The notes beneath the pieces are model-generated. The model worked only from the letters and a program-made list of their open reading frames with translations, had not been told where the DNA came from and did no database searches. A stretch of 64,000 bases of DNA. Origin: Capronia americana. Taxonomy: Eukaryota > Ascomycota > Eurotiomycetes > Chaetothyriales > Herpotrichiellaceae. The stretch lies in the NCBI GenBank assembly GCA_016110215.1, contig JADWQD010000007.1, positions 1,426,001-1,490,000 on the forward strand, given 5' to 3'. The position numbers and the translations under genes are program-made. Positions 22,458 through 34,712 of this stretch are shown here, piece after piece. Within the stretch, counting starts at the first letter, position 1. Each line of letters begins with the position of its first letter.

Positions 22458-25264
22458 CCCACAGCAGGTGGACTCAACAGGGTATGCTGCATTTCTTTTC
22501 CACCCTCCAGTATTCATTCGCGATTATTCTCGCCATTGAGAAACTGATGTTCCTGAAGCCAAGACACGTCCTAGAAGTGTGGTTGATAGCGTTTGTGGTG
22601 GCATTTCTCAACCATCGTCCACCACCAAGGCGAAAGCCATCCCAACCCACTTTTCCACGCTGCACTGGGTCGGGCAGGCCGCTCTGCGCAAAAATTATTC
22701 CTAATCGCTTAATAGCAACTAGTGGAATGCAAACATGCGCATGGCATAGTATTTTCCTAACGATATTGAGATCGATAAACAGGTTGATGGTCGTGGTCTC
22801 GGGACGCGTGGGAGATGGAGCTTTGTCTGCGAATGCGTGCGGAGTCCCGAGCCGCTCGTGCCACTTTTGGACTCCTCACGCCAAGCATCTGCAGCATATC
22901 ACGTGACGTGGCCCACGGTGTTGCACTGAACTTTGGTGGCGGCATCGCTTTATGGGCTCGATAAATTTTCTATGAATGTAATGTCTTTGAATGATCGCGA
23001 TGCCAACTCCCACTTTCCGTGCTTGGTGGTTGTGGGTGGTGGTGGGAGCGGGGTAATCAACATCGGGATTGGACTTTTGTCCTACCTCGTACGAGTTATC
23101 CGTGCCATTGGTGAAAGCCTACTCGTAGGGAAGTTAATTGGCTTAGGAGCGATCCGATTGTGGAAACCGCGTCGGATATAAATTCCGCCAAGGCTGGGAT
23201 CGCCTGGCAACTTAGCCGACGGCCTCGGTCCCGGGCAGCACCAATGTCCCTGATCTTTCAATTCGTACTTGATGGCACAAAAGGAAGCACAATGGAAATT
23301 GAGCCATCCGTGTCTATATTTCGATCATCACGACGTTCGTTTCTGCTCGCAAAGCCGAGTTTGATTCAGGCCGCCACACGCTAATGCGAACGACAGCAAC
23401 CTTCCCGTGGCGAAGGCGCGTCTGGTCTCGGGGTGGAATTACTGTTTGCGTGGCATCTCGATGCATCCTCACTGATCAGAAACAGATTCAGAACGGTCGA
23501 CTTGCGCACATTTGGACGATTGCTGTTTCGGAGGAACTTCTGCCCATCGCGGCTCCAACTTCCTTCCACCGTACCGTCCTCTCTATCGTGATCTACTGGA
23601 TCCCCGACAAGAGAATATGTTGGGAATAGTAGGAGTATCAAAACATGATGATTTGACTATATGATGGGTTGGAGTTGCAGTGGATTCTGCGCGCAGAGTC
23701 TCATGGGGTACTGCACAATGGACATAACCATCACTCTGGAAATCTGGCGTGATAACGGCGATGGAATTGGAAGAGTGGGATTGCGATGGCTATTTAGGAC
23801 ACAGTTTGAAGACTACGCGTGGCCAGCATACACCAATGTCAAACAATCATTCGACACACAGAAAAAGTAGTGTGCGAGGGACCAGCGCACTTCAATTCTC
23901 ATATCAACAGATCGTCTTTCGAAACCCTTATTTTCATGGGCTCACTTCTTCCTTCCTTCTACCCTTGACGCTCTTCCCACGCATTGCTTGGCCGGTCGAT
24001 CGGTCAGAGCATATCTCCCAGTCACAATTTGTCCGCTGAACGCTTGCAGTCGAGGCTTTGACCGTTGGCTTTGGCCGAGGTGTCCAGAGCCTGGGTATCG
24101 TAATAGTACAAGTGCGGTCATAACCCAATCTCAATGATATCAAGACCATGCAAAGCTTCGGGCTGCCAGCTTTCGATGTCTACTCCTCTACTTGGGCGTG
24201 AAGATACTTACAGATTCCACATCTTGAGGTCCGCTGGGAGGGTGTTACTGCCCTTTTCCAAGTCAAGGATGGGTAAGCTCCTGTCTGCTGGACTGTCCTT
24301 TGATGCTCAGGGTTGTTGATTGCTCGCTCTGGGCATGCTGGATGGTGGTTGGACCTTCACACCTTTCGAAAAAAGATTTCGGGACGGAGGTAACTGGGCG
24401 TCGATCATACATATTCGACCTCACCTGAGTTTGCTGCCCCAACACCGTCCGAGTGAGGAATTGGGGTCGTATCAAGCATATTTACTTTGACAAAGTTGCA
24501 ACTTCTTGCAGTTCGGTCTGCTCGAGGGCAAAGTCCCTTCAGAGCCGTTACGTAGAGATTGTCACTGATTGTGGTCTAGTTAGTCTCTTGTCCGCTGGCC
24601 AAGTAATTGGTGAACTTGCGATACATGTGCCGCCTCGGGCTATCAAGTATATAGACTGATGCAAGTTTCCCAGTCCGGAAGATGTCCCCGCGCTATGACT
24701 CGAAATCCCGTCCTCCATACCGTAACCCGGGTGTCTAGACAGTCCGAGCTTAGAGTCATCCATGCTGTAGTTCCCCAATATCGCGAGTTACATTTGAAAG
24801 AGCAATTCGTCATGACCAAAGTCCTCCGGTAACTTGGCCGAGAGCATGGAGCTCTATTGCTGGGATAGCTGTCTCGGCAACAAGGTCGCGGGGTCCCTAT
24901 GCTGGTGAGTCAACAAGCACAGCTGGTTCGGGCGACAGCTAGGCTCGCCAGGGACCAGCAGCGGCAGTGTTTGCCACTTTCCCAGCTACAATTCCGGAGT
25001 CTTGCATGTTCTCAGGCCTAGGCCGTCGACACGGAGAAATCAGGAAGCCGACAACATTCCTTGAAGTTCTCCGATGGAGATAGCAGGTCGCTTTCCCACT
25101 GTGCCTTGAATCATAGCGCTGTGGTAGTGCTATAGAGAATATTGAGCTTTGAATACCAACAAAATAGTATGGTATGCTTAGAATCCGCAATTAAGGATCA
25201 CGCCGCGAAGTGAGTGGATGAACAGGACAAGGTAACTCGGCCTTGCCCAAGGACTCGAAGACGC
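22458..25264. other. gene-poor region, nothing confidently coding
   Basis: About 2.8 kb with scattered short frames on both strands (for example 22484-22906 and 23384-23629), none with a recognisable domain or convincing exon structure. No transposase, reverse transcriptase or terminal repeats were seen. Confidence 0.45.
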
Positions 25265-25869
25265 TCAGCACGGCGACAAAGTTGCACTGGTGCCCAGTAA
25301 ACGTCGTGTTGTGCACCCGTCTTCTCTGATGATTGCCGTTGCGGCCATCCGCTGCAGAAGCAATTCAGTGGGTTAGAAGTCGAGCGTGACTTGCAGCCTG
25401 ACACAGAATATTCAGATCCACATACTCGGAAACGAAGGTCGCATGCGGTCGGAACCTAATGGCTCGTGGCAAGTAATCCGGGGCAATGGAAGTGGCGAAT
25501 AGTAAGGTGGTCAGGACTTACCGTAATCACAAACGCCGGCAGGTGCGCGAGTATGGTCGTTTCGGGCAGTCGAGAGAAGGTTCGTAGCGAGTGTTCTAGA
25601 AGCCCGTCAGTCTTCGGGAAGAGCTGGACCGTTGGGAACCCATTCTGATTCTGTCTGGGGCCAGGGCTGATGAGGCATGCGGAAGTCGACGGAGGGCGCA
25701 GAAATGTGGCGCTGTGAATGATCCCGCTACGGAGCAGCGTAAGCGCCGCCAGAGATATATCATCAGATGATTCTTGGCACACAATACAATCTGGCGTGAT
25801 GTCCAAGGTCTGTTCTCTGTCGCGACTCGCCGCCGCTCGGACATGAACAATAATGGCATTAGATCCCAT
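25265..25869 (-). CDS. possible spliced gene, unrecognised (low confidence)
   Basis: A minus-strand model with exons 25869-25522, 25455-25426 and 25351-25265 gives 154 aa. Intron 1 (66 nt) has a perfect GTAAGT donor and TTAG acceptor in phase 0. Intron 2 (74 nt) has GTATGT, a CTAAC branch-like site and TGCAG. Both are optional for openness, because the frame also stays open to 25198 without intron 2. The N-terminal exon reads like an ordinary soluble protein (HVRAAASRDREQTLDI start, then LEHSLRTFSRLPETTILAHL) but matches nothing I know. An alternative frame of the same strand is also open over much of it. It may be a lineage-specific gene, a remnant or chance. Confidence 0.25.
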
Positions 25870-27508
25870 GAACCGATGTCTCGTACTCGTAAGGTTCTTG
25901 CGGCTTGCCTGGCAACATTCGCGCCAGAGTAGAAAGTGATGTAAGGCTCATTAGTACCAAGACATCAGCAACGAATCGCCGAGACAGCCAAGTGCCAGTA
26001 GACGGGTTGCGAAGAAGACCTTGCTCTGTTCGACAGCGATGAGCAAAAATATATACTTGACCAAGGCCATACTCGAAATAACCTGGAAGTTGCTGAAGAC
26101 CATCAGGACGCGCCAGGGCTTGGCATATAAAAAGACACTGCTGTACTCGTGCCCTGGTGCAGAAAAACTACTATTCTCTACACAGTAGGCTGTGGCTGCC
26201 GAGAAATCGAACGCAGCTCTCAAAATGGTGGAGTGAGCATGGAGATCAACTTTGTGGAGGTGCGAACAGGCCAAAGTTTGAGTTTGACTTCGATCTGATG
26301 ACATCTACATCATGCCTCGCCTGATTCAGCCATTCAACTCAAAGCTCTAGCGTCCTCGGTCATGCGGCCTCTTCTTACTGGCATTTGATTTGGCATTTGA
26401 TTTCTAACTCGACATTCCAGCAAGCCGTGCTGATGCGTAAACGGGCTTGACATTCCGCGACAGCCGTTTCCAGATTGGAAAACAAGTCGGGATCGCTCTC
26501 CTCATCACGAAGGGCTGCCTGGCTGGGGCCCTTCCGGCTAATTTCTGGACAAGGGGAAGACCCAAATAGTGCCATTTCTCATCGCATCCACACTCCATCG
26601 ATCTTCATTTTCTGCTCTACTGTGTATGTATTTGCGCTTGCTGCTTGATCTCTTTGTTGATGGTGTCCCTTTTGCTCGTGCTCTGCAATTACGTCAGTAC
26701 CAGCACCAAGCCTCGTGGCGTGACGGTGTGCTGCAGGGCATTTCTTGAGGGTTCTTGGTGTCCTTGGGCCACCACCATTTGCCCCAACTAGGCGCCTTGG
26801 TACAGACTGCCCAAAAAGCTTTTCCTCCGCTCGCCCGTTGCGACCCTGGTCAAGTGATGCCCACTTCCCGAGCTGTGATGTGGGCAGCTCCCCTGGTCGG
26901 AGCTGAGATTTCATCGCATTGTGATTCGTGGCTGGCATAACAGGCTAAACGGCATAATGCCACTGACCTCGCTTCCAGAAGCCATCCATCTTCCCAAATC
27001 GTCCAGAACTCCGTCATTGCTCCATGGCGACTCGAAGTCCAAACAGAAGTTTACCAATGCAGAACATGGCCCTCCAGTCCCAAGAATGAAGCAACCGGGA
27101 TGATCAGACCTCAACCTTGTCATCCCTCCACCCCTCCCAACCACCATCTGTCCACTCTCCGTCGCGATCCTGTGCCTTAGTCTTGTTTCAATGGCTCCAT
27201 TCTCTTTGATGTCGGTCCACCAGAATCAGACCGTGAAAGTAAACGGGAAAAGTTCCTCCCCGCCGACTCCGTATCCGAGTAGCTCTTTTCCCCTTCCCCC
27301 AGAGATCCCTAGCTTTTGCGCGCCCATCAGTCTTGACGCGGTCAAAGCGTACATAAACCACTCACGTCCCCTTGTGACATCGCCGCCCTCCCTTCCGCAT
27401 CTCCCCCAGACCGTCTTCCGTGCTTAGTCTTCGCTACCAGCGTGTTCATTCAACTTTCACTTTGGCCTCAGTAAAGTTCCTGACTCGATTGATACCACTC
27501 TACCCACC
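25870..27508. other. intergenic, acetate transporter promoter side
   Basis: Two overlapping minus-strand frames at 25951-26304 are both open with hydrophobic stretches, and I cannot decide between them. The 27.2-27.5 kb part is C-rich leader of the transporter gene, with CATAAA at 27352 as a possible TATA element. No confident gene. Confidence 0.4.
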
Positions 27509-28575
27509 ATGGCAACCAACGCGGATCACACAAACCACAGCAATACGCCTGCTCTCAACGGCGACCACGCTACTCAAGCCAAAGATTTCGACATGGCCAC
27601 CAGAGGCATGAGCCACGAGGAGAAGACCGCAGCCCAAAATGCCGCCCGCTTCGGATATGGGCCTTTGGCTCACATGCGGACGAACAATGAAGCTACTCTG
27701 CCCGGTGAGTCGAGAATGAGGAGATACTCAAGAGCGGCTCAACAACTGACGAGATTTCTTTCAGCCTTCGGTGGTGAATTTCAACCCGGTCTCTACAAAG
27801 GCGTCGAGGGACGTAAATTCGCCAACCCTGCTCCGCTCGGTCTGTCCGCCTTCGCCTTGACAACTTTCGTCCTCAGCTTGATCAACTTGGGTACTCGAGA
27901 TGTTCATGTGCCTGCCATCATCATCTCCCTGGCCTTCGGCTACGGTGGTCTCGTTCAGCTTCTCGCTGGCATGTGGTAAGTTCTGGTCACAGCTGAACAT
28001 GTTGCGCGTCACTAAGCACAATTTGAAGGGAAATGGCCGTCGGCAACACTTTCGGTGCTACCGCTCTATCATCCTATGGTGGTTTCTGGATCTCCTTCGC
28101 CATCATTCTCACTCCTGGTGGGTTCGAGATCGAGGAGACCGTCATAAGCGGGCAGAGCTCAAAAGCATTGTACGACAGCTTGGGCTTCTACTTGATGGTA
28201 AGTGGCATTCGATCAAAGCTGTGTTCACGTCAAGCTCACGGGATCATCTAGGGATGGTTCATCTTCACCTTCCTACTCCTCATCTGCACGCTCAAGTCTA
28301 CGGTGGCGTTCTTCCTCCTGTTCTTCACCCTGGATATCGCCTTCCTCATGCTTGGCTGCTCCTACCTGGTCCTCGAGGACGGCGCGCCTCATACCGGTCT
28401 CACCCGTGCCGGAGGAGCCTTTGGTATCCTCGCCGCCTTCTTGGCCTGGTACAACGCCCTCGCTGGTATTGCCGATACCTCGAACAGCTTCTTCATCGTG
28501 CCTGTCATCCACTTCCCCTGGTCGGAGAAGGGCAAGCAGATTCGCCATGAAAACAAGACCGAACACACCGCATAG
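27509..28575 (+). CDS. acetate transporter, GPR1/FUN34/YaaH (ATO) family
   Basis: Four exons, 27509-27704, 27765-27975, 28029-28197 and 28252-28575, with introns of 60, 53 and 54 nt in phases 1, 2 and 0, give 299 aa. The family moves acetate/H+ (and is linked to ammonium export) at the plasma membrane. The cytosolic N-terminus of about 85 residues is hydrophilic. The signature FANPAPLGLSAFALTTF opens the membrane domain, and six hydrophobic helices follow, including FGYGGLVQLLAGMWEMAVGN across the second intron and FFLLFFTLDIAFLMLGCSYL. The soluble C-terminus ends ENKTEHTA. The start has a strong context (CACCATGG). The nearest named relatives are AcpA/Ady2-type proteins, but the exact orthology is not settled. 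Confidence 0.94.
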
Positions 28576-31305
28576 TCGGATCTTCTTCTACGAGAGCTCG
28601 CCATAATATCGACGGCAGAAGTATCGACACACACGATGGGGGACATGCATGGGCATGACGCACATATTACCCTTGAGATCAAGCCAGAAATTGCTCAGGC
28701 GAAGCTGAGTTTGTTATGGCGTCGATATTTCAGGAGATCAGGAGCTGGATCAGGGTGGGGGATTGGCAGAACATACTACGTCTCCTTGGATACCCCAAAC
28801 TGCGTTGCGCTTGGATTGTTTCTGCTCAAAAAACGAACTATTACTTCCTGCATAATTAATGCCAACCTGAAATGTTACCGCTACGCATTCTTTGTTCGCA
28901 TTCCTTGTCATCATCTACCTTTTGCATTGCATGGTGACTGAGCGCAATTGTGTCTTTCAGCCCGACCTCGGCGCCTCAGCCATACCTCCAAAGCTAACAG
29001 TCCGGCAGTGACCGGAAGCTCTCAGCTGCGGCGTTGCGAGCTCCTCTTGGAGCCTCCCAAGCTTGCAAAAACGTTAGGGAGGGCGGGATGGATCGACCAG
29101 GATCAGGACGTCATGACTGAGCATCATTGTCGATCCCCCCCAGGCCCCAAGAGCCTCCCCCTCCGAAGCAAGATGTCGATCACCGTTTGGCGCCTTATCT
29201 GGGACAATGAGGAAAACAACATCGGGTTTGCACCATTTGTGGTGTGCCCATTGTCGTCACACCCAAGCCTTGCGCCAATGCTGACGAGCCCTCGGCGCCA
29301 TCAGGACCAATCTCCGCATTGTGATTGGCTTGACGCGCTAGCCGGCGCATTGGCGCCAGCGGGTGGCTTGAGGTGTGATCTCGATGATTCCCAAGGACTG
29401 TGTACACCCAAGTGGAGGCCCAGACTATGAACAACACATCACTACGAGTGTTAGGACGTGATTATTGCGAACAGCCTGCCAAAATCGGTTTGAGCAAGAA
29501 GCGACCTAACGAGTAGGACTACACAGTACTCCTACTCCTAGACAAAGACCGCGCGCTCGCGGCACGCAAAAGCGCAAACACCGGTCTAAACCTCCGAATC
29601 TCCCGCTCCCTCCGACAGACAATCGCAGATGGGCACCTTTCTTTTTTTTCCCATTGGGGAAACATACGAGTACTAAACGCTCTCGCCCCCGCATTTGGGC
29701 GCATTCGCTTATCAAGGGCGCACTTTCAACTTGTGCTTACCCAAGCCTTGCCGTGCACGCTGGGGCCATTTTCCGTGCCGTCATTGCCAGGGCTGCCGGC
29801 AGAGTCCAGAGTCCAGAGTCCAAGAGTATGGAGCACGAATAGCAGATGTGCTCGTATTGACGCGTCGCTTTGCAGCAATCGGTGAGCGAAGGCGTGCGGA
29901 GCGAAGGCCCCCAGCGTCTTGGAGGATATCGCGGCATAAGTCATGTGTATCGAGTTGATGCAACTCACACTCACACACTTCCGACCTTGCGTCGCGCGCG
30001 GACATTTCCTCATCAAGCATTGATTGGTTGATTGATTGATTGATCTGATCAGATCAGGTCAGAACAACCAAACACAGTACGAGCCCTCGGGCAGAGTGGC
30101 GCCAACCTACAGTACCTATGTATTCGTAGCTCGTAGCCTGCCGAGCCAGCTCATCGACTTGTCGAGGAGATACCCCATGCCTCCCGCCTGTGGAAGCCTG
30201 TTCTCATGATCGACCTGTGCGGACTAGGGCACTGGGTACAGAACTCGTAGTACTAGTATGTTATCATCACTTTTGCACGCCGTACTTTTTTAACGGACGA
30301 TCACTTCTCCACGGTGCACCGAGAGAGTGGAAAACGCAAAGACGGAAACATGGTCCTACGACTACATCGGCTAAATTCTGTACGAATACTATACCCCGTA
30401 CGACGTGTGCGAATTCAGGGTCTGAAGGGAATTCTCAACTCGAATACCTGACACTTTAACTCGTACTACTCATAACGGTACTATTGTCTGTTCCGTCTGG
30501 TTGGCCGTGTCTCGTTATCCCAGCAGAGAATTTACCTTCTCAAACCGCGGAGTTAGGAACGTCATACAACCCCGCAAGGGAATGCTGACGTCTTGGACAT
30601 CTCTGCGTTTACGAGTGCTCCTACAATCAAGTACAGCTCCAAAGCTCGATGGAAGGCTAAATCACTAAAACCTCCGCAAGGCTGTTCAGCAAGAGCAGGG
30701 ATACGGTTGTATGCGGGCATTGAAACATTGGATCTTTCTCTCTTCAGGCGACCAGCGAGAGCAACAATCGACGGTATCATGCATATGCAATGGAGTTAGA
30801 AACCACTACATCGCCCTGCTCAGGAGAAACCCATCTGGTGATTTACAGCGGTACCAGCCTTCATCCTGCTCTGCCGCCAGAGGTACTGAGGTGTTGAGGT
30901 GTACGTCTCGATGGCGAGCATGCTAAGTAGCCCCCAGCCTTGTCCCTTTCCCCACCGTCGTGTATATCTGAGCATCTGGCAATCTTGTCGTTCCCCCCAT
31001 TTGTGGTTGGGGGTATTCCCTATCTTGCCTGAATCTTCGTCTGACACACGCTGCACCGGCTATATGCATGATCATTGTGCCTCAGCTGAAGCGGGGTGAG
31101 GATGGTAAGACACCGGTTTCTGGAAGAAGAGGCTGACACGAGGGACTTCATGGCATTGTCCTCCACATGGCAGCGTCAGGCCTCTGGAGACGTTATCCCC
31201 GGTGACGCCAATAGGATAAAGCAACCCTTCTTCGGTCGGAACGGAGCCAGACATCCTCCGAACTCGTTCGAGATGTGCTCTTTGAGGTCGCAACACTTGT
31301 ACAAC
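28576..31305. other. gene-poor region, nothing confidently coding
   Basis: About 2.7 kb between the transporter (+) and MEMO (-) 3' ends. Only short frames without domains are present; the longest, 28948-29430 (+), has shadow-like Pro/Ser/Arg composition. A short GATT repeat lies at 30020-30061. Confidence 0.45.
30020..30061. repeat. TTGA/GATT microsatellite grading into GATC palindromes
   Basis: Five to six TGAT-type tetranucleotides followed by CTGATCAGATCAGG. Simple sequence in non-coding DNA. Confidence 0.7.
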
Positions 31306-32439
31306 TCACAGGACGGCGAATGCGGAGACGTAGCTGACACTGCTATCCCTTACGCTATCCGCGTCACTACTCCTCTCGTACCGCATGAACTTGAACCGTC
31401 TGCGGTCGCCCGGGTCATGGCCTTGCTCCTTTTCCAAACGCTCCACTTCCTCCAGGCCAGCCATGAACACCCCAATCGGATGTCGGCCACACACGGTGTT
31501 GCCAGTGTCCCTGAGCACACGGAGAAACTCGGAATGTTGACCCGTGGCGATGGCACACATGCAGGCCCTGTCAGCGTGTGCAATACTCTCGAATATCTGA
31601 GGTCCGCTTCGCGGTATCTGGCTTCTTGAGCTGAGATTCTGACCTTGACCCAGCGTGGGCACTTTATGGACATCTTCATTGACCGACTCTTTTGCAGTTG
31701 TGAACTCTCCTCGCACCCCGTTGGGCAGCATCAATGGAGACAAGGCCGGAGACGGGGCGTCCGGGAGGTAATAGGTATAGCCAAATCTGCTGCCCCAATG
31801 GCAGAAATCGGAGGAGATGACGAACGCGTTTGTTTCGTCCGCGATGTATGGAGCCAGCATCTTTCCCAACGCAGCTTCAGTTGCTGGATTCGTGCCGCCA
31901 ACCATGATAGGGATGAGGGGAGGATACGACGATTCGGACTGGCCAGGGTATAGTTTCTGCAGTAGGCGGTGGATGTAGGGCAGCTGCATTTCGGCGCTGT
32001 GCTCGGCCTCGTCTACTATCTGGGACATGGTTGTGAACTTGATGGTTCGACCTTGTACAGTTGCAGAGAGCGTGGACAACTGCTTGATGGTCTCATGGTC
32101 AAGAGGGAGAGGCTCGTTTGACAGGGGCGTCTTGTAGGCATCAACGACAGGGAGGGCAGCAGTAGTCAAGTGATGGTGATGGGAGGGATGCAGGATGAAT
32201 ATGCGCTTTGCTTTGGAGAGATTCAGGCACTTGTAGGCCCATGCTGCGCAAGGGCCAGAATATGCATACCCGGCGTGTGGTGATATGACCACTCGTGCTT
32301 CTGGTAACGGCAGGCTGTCAACGCCCGGGAGGACATCTTTCTCAGGTACAGCTGCCAGCCATTGATCTAGCTGAGCCGCAAGCTGCCGGCTGTTACCAGA
32401 ATACCATGAGCCGGCATGTGTAGCATCTCGGACAGCCAT
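31306..32439 (-). CDS. MEMO family protein
   Basis: Single exon, 377 aa. MEMO proteins share the fold of extradiol dioxygenases and bind copper or iron; human MEMO1 and yeast Mho1 act in redox and cell-motility or filamentation control. Visible family blocks are RDATHAGSWY at the start, ISPHAGYAYSG, the His-rich HPSHHHHL, the EHSAEMQLPYI metal-side motif, FVISSDFCHWG and the terminal GRHPIGVFMA. The start at 32439 is chosen because residue 2 onward matches the family N-terminus; an in-frame extension to 32616 would add 59 unlike residues. A Ser/Pro/Gln-rich insertion between YYLPDAPSP and IFESIAHADRA is usual in filamentous fungi. It is divergent from the PIP-box gene over 510 bp. Confidence 0.93.
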   Translation of the reverse strand: MAVRDATHAGSWYSGNSRQLAAQLDQWLAAVPEKDVLPGVDSLPLPEARVVISPHAGYAYSGPCAAWAYKCLNLSKAKRIFILHPSHHHHLTTAALPVVDAYKTPLSNEPLPLDHETIKQLSTLSATVQGRTIKFTTMSQIVDEAEHSAEMQLPYIHRLLQKLYPGQSESSYPPLIPIMVGGTNPATEAALGKMLAPYIADETNAFVISSDFCHWGSRFGYTYYLPDAPSPALSPLMLPNGVRGEFTTAKESVNEDVHKVPTLGQGQNLSSRSQIPRSGPQIFESIAHADRACMCAIATGQHSEFLRVLRDTGNTVCGRHPIGVFMAGLEEVERLEKEQGHDPGDRRRFKFMRYERSSDADSVRDSSVSYVSAFAVL

Positions 32440-32848
32440 CCTTCTGAACCAAGGTCGATCGGGCAGTGTGGTCGGTGAGTCGACGATGATCGTATGATTG
32501 GGAGCGAGCGAGCCGGCGTAACGAGAGCCTGACGAGTGCGAAGCAACGCGGGGTGTTGAGTTACAGATACAGCTGCCATCAGTGCGGGGGCAACGGGGGA
32601 GCCTTGGTTGCTTCAATGTGCTGCGGCTCTAAGCTGGGCGTCTCCGGGCGCTGGCTACCTAGCCTCATCACTCGAAACATTACTCCCTATTCTATGCTTC
32701 ATTCGAACTCGGCAATGCTCTCATAAATGTGTTGACGCCAACCTCTTTCGACTTATCTAGGAAGCGGCCGACATTTGTTGCGCTCATTTTGAAGCTCAGC
32801 CTGTGAGAGAAAAGCGGCCTCCCAACCTCGCTCGCGCAACCAAACGCG

Positions 32849-32875
32849 ACGCGTAAAGTGCTTGCTCCCACGCGT
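32849..32875 (+). promoter_or_regulatory. twin ACGCGT (MCB-like) boxes
   Basis: Perfect ACGCGT hexamers at 32849-32854 and 32870-32875, 21 bp apart start to start (about two helical turns), 75-100 bp upstream of the ATG at 32950. In yeasts ACGCGT is the MluI cell-cycle box bound by MBF and marks G1/S genes. The site is palindromic and could also serve the divergent MEMO gene. Confidence 0.6.
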
Positions 32876-32949
32876 CAGTACCACACCACAGATCGCACCT
32901 TATCCAACGCAGCTTCTTGGGTTCGCAGTCTATTCACAACCATCGAACA

Positions 32950-33477
32950 ATGGGTATGAAACGGAAAGCCTCCGCCTTCGAGGAAGACAACATCGTCTAC
33001 CAACAACAACCACGCTCATCTACACCGTCCCTCGCCTCGTCTTCGCCCTTATCGACAAGCACGGTGCAATCCTCCAACGGCGACGCGGCCCCCTATGACT
33101 TCCACAGAGTCAAAGCCGTTCCCTATCTGAACAGCCGAACCCGCAAGCGCCACCGCGACGATCGACCTGACGAAGAAGCCATCCACGAGAACACATTGAG
33201 GAAGCTGTACGATGCCCAAAGGTACCATCTCGATGAAGCGATGCTCATGTCCGACGTGCTGGATCTGGATGATTTCTGTCCGCACGAGGAGGGCGAGGAT
33301 GGGGACGCCGATATGATGGACAATCCACCGGAAGCTGAACTACCATTGAAGATTGAGCGGAATCAGAGATCGATTGACGCATTCTTCGGCGGGCAGAGCG
33401 CGGCGCAGCCGAGAGGACTAGCAGTGGGCCAGCCAGAGAATCGCCAGGCAAGCTTTTGGAAGGCCGGCGGAAGATAA
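32950..33477 (+). CDS. small nuclear-type protein with canonical PIP box
   Basis: Single exon, 175 aa, start MGMKRKASAFEED; no earlier ATG in the ~75 bp leader. The sequence is mostly disordered: a Ser-rich segment (residues about 20-45), a basic NLS-like cluster (SRTRKRHRDDRP, about 62-73), a predicted helix (HENTLRKLYDAQRYHLDEAM), an acidic stretch, and at residues 139-146 QRSIDAFF, a perfect match to the PCNA-interacting PIP box (Q-x-x-[ILM]-x-x-F-F). The C-terminus is short and Gln-rich. I do not recognise the family. Small disordered PIP-box proteins include replication and ribonucleotide-reductase regulators such as Spd1, but no homology to these is claimed. The twin ACGCGT boxes upstream fit an S-phase role. 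Confidence 0.8.
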   Translation: MGMKRKASAFEEDNIVYQQQPRSSTPSLASSSPLSTSTVQSSNGDAAPYDFHRVKAVPYLNSRTRKRHRDDRPDEEAIHENTLRKLYDAQRYHLDEAMLMSDVLDLDDFCPHEEGEDGDADMMDNPPEAELPLKIERNQRSIDAFFGGQSAAQPRGLAVGQPENRQASFWKAGGR

Positions 33478-34712
33478 TACAGGGAACGTTCTTTGGATCT
33501 TGATGTGCATTCTCATGGATCTACCATGAAGGCCTAAAGACGCTTTTGCAGTCTGGTCCACGACAACGCACTGAAAGAGCATAGGTCTAGGTGTGACCAG
33601 GAAATGCCACCTCCAAGACATATAAATGCGAGGACAAGTCTATGCGAGGAATACCTGAGATCTGTTGATCACCCTCAATGAAAGGGGTTCCTATGTGCTC
33701 TCCACCAGAAGATGGAGGGACTTCGCAATCGCTTCAGAAGGCTCATGGGGTGTGGCCGGGATAGGTCGACCGTGCGAAAGTTTGACAAGAAGCCGTCCTG
33801 TCTGATTGATCTTTTGCTATGATGCCAGTACATTCTGGTAAAGGCTTATCATGCCCTGAAATAGGTCTGAATTGGACAGGAGCCGAGAGATGACACAGCA
33901 ATATGCTTACCTGTTGACTATCCTGGTCTTCGTCGGAGACGTCTGACCATTCTCACGGGCAGCAAAGTCATGACCAGCATGATCTACGAATGGCTTTCGC
34001 TTATTAGTACTGCGTGATGTTTCATTACTTAGGTAGCTGCCTATGTACTGCCTGAGACCGCTGAATGAGGTTCGCAAAACTGCAGAGGGATGATTGAATG
34101 CACGTGCTGATATGATCGACCTGTAATGCCGGTCCTCTTCTGTCCTCTGTGATCTGGGTGCCTCAATCCTAGGATAAATCATAAGAAAAGTAATGAGCCT
34201 CCTCAATTATGCAGTCTTTCCAGCGCCGTCATCCAATGCATAGGGCAGTGGACTTAGCCTTGCCACCAGTTTCAGGGAATGCCTGTACGTGTGCCGACTC
34301 ACGCCTGTCCGTCCAGTTGCGCCTCGGGGTTGTGCAAAGAAAAGAATCGGGAAGTCGTAAGTCATGGTGCTATTAATGCTGTATTAATTTGCCCGCCGAA
34401 AGGGACCCAGTTGCACGGGTATGGTGCCATGGTGGGGTTCATGATTGTGTCGTTGCCTTTATCGGTCATGCTTCAAGGTACTGCAAAACAAAGTCGACAT
34501 CCAGTCTGGAGCTCGATGTTGCTCTGGCCATGTCCTAGGGTACAAACCACCGCTGTATGAAGATCATTTCAACTCAGAGATGTTGCGCGCCCCGTCGGGC
34601 ACAACCACGGATCCAGGCCAGCAAGAAAATCCCTCCGCCCTCTAGTTTCCACGGGCCCGTAATCTTAGCTTGGCTATCAGTCGACATGGATGTTGGCATA
34701 AGTTAAGGTTTC
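33478..34712. other. convergent intergenic region, no gene seen
   Basis: About 1.2 kb between the PIP-box gene (+) and the RING-like gene (-). Only short unsupported frames. Confidence 0.5.

Noticed and set aside
25951..26304. 117-codon hydrophobic frame on the minus strand
   Set aside because: A second frame of the same strand is open over the same bases, and no splice choice makes one clearly better.
28948..29430. 160-codon plus-strand frame
   Set aside because: Composition (Pro, Ser, Arg, Cys) is typical of chance frames in GC-rich DNA; no domain or leader.
32440..32616. 59-residue N-terminal extension of MEMO
   Set aside because: The family starts at the RDATHAGSWY block. The extension is Pro/Ser/Arg-rich and unlike relatives; it is more likely leader.
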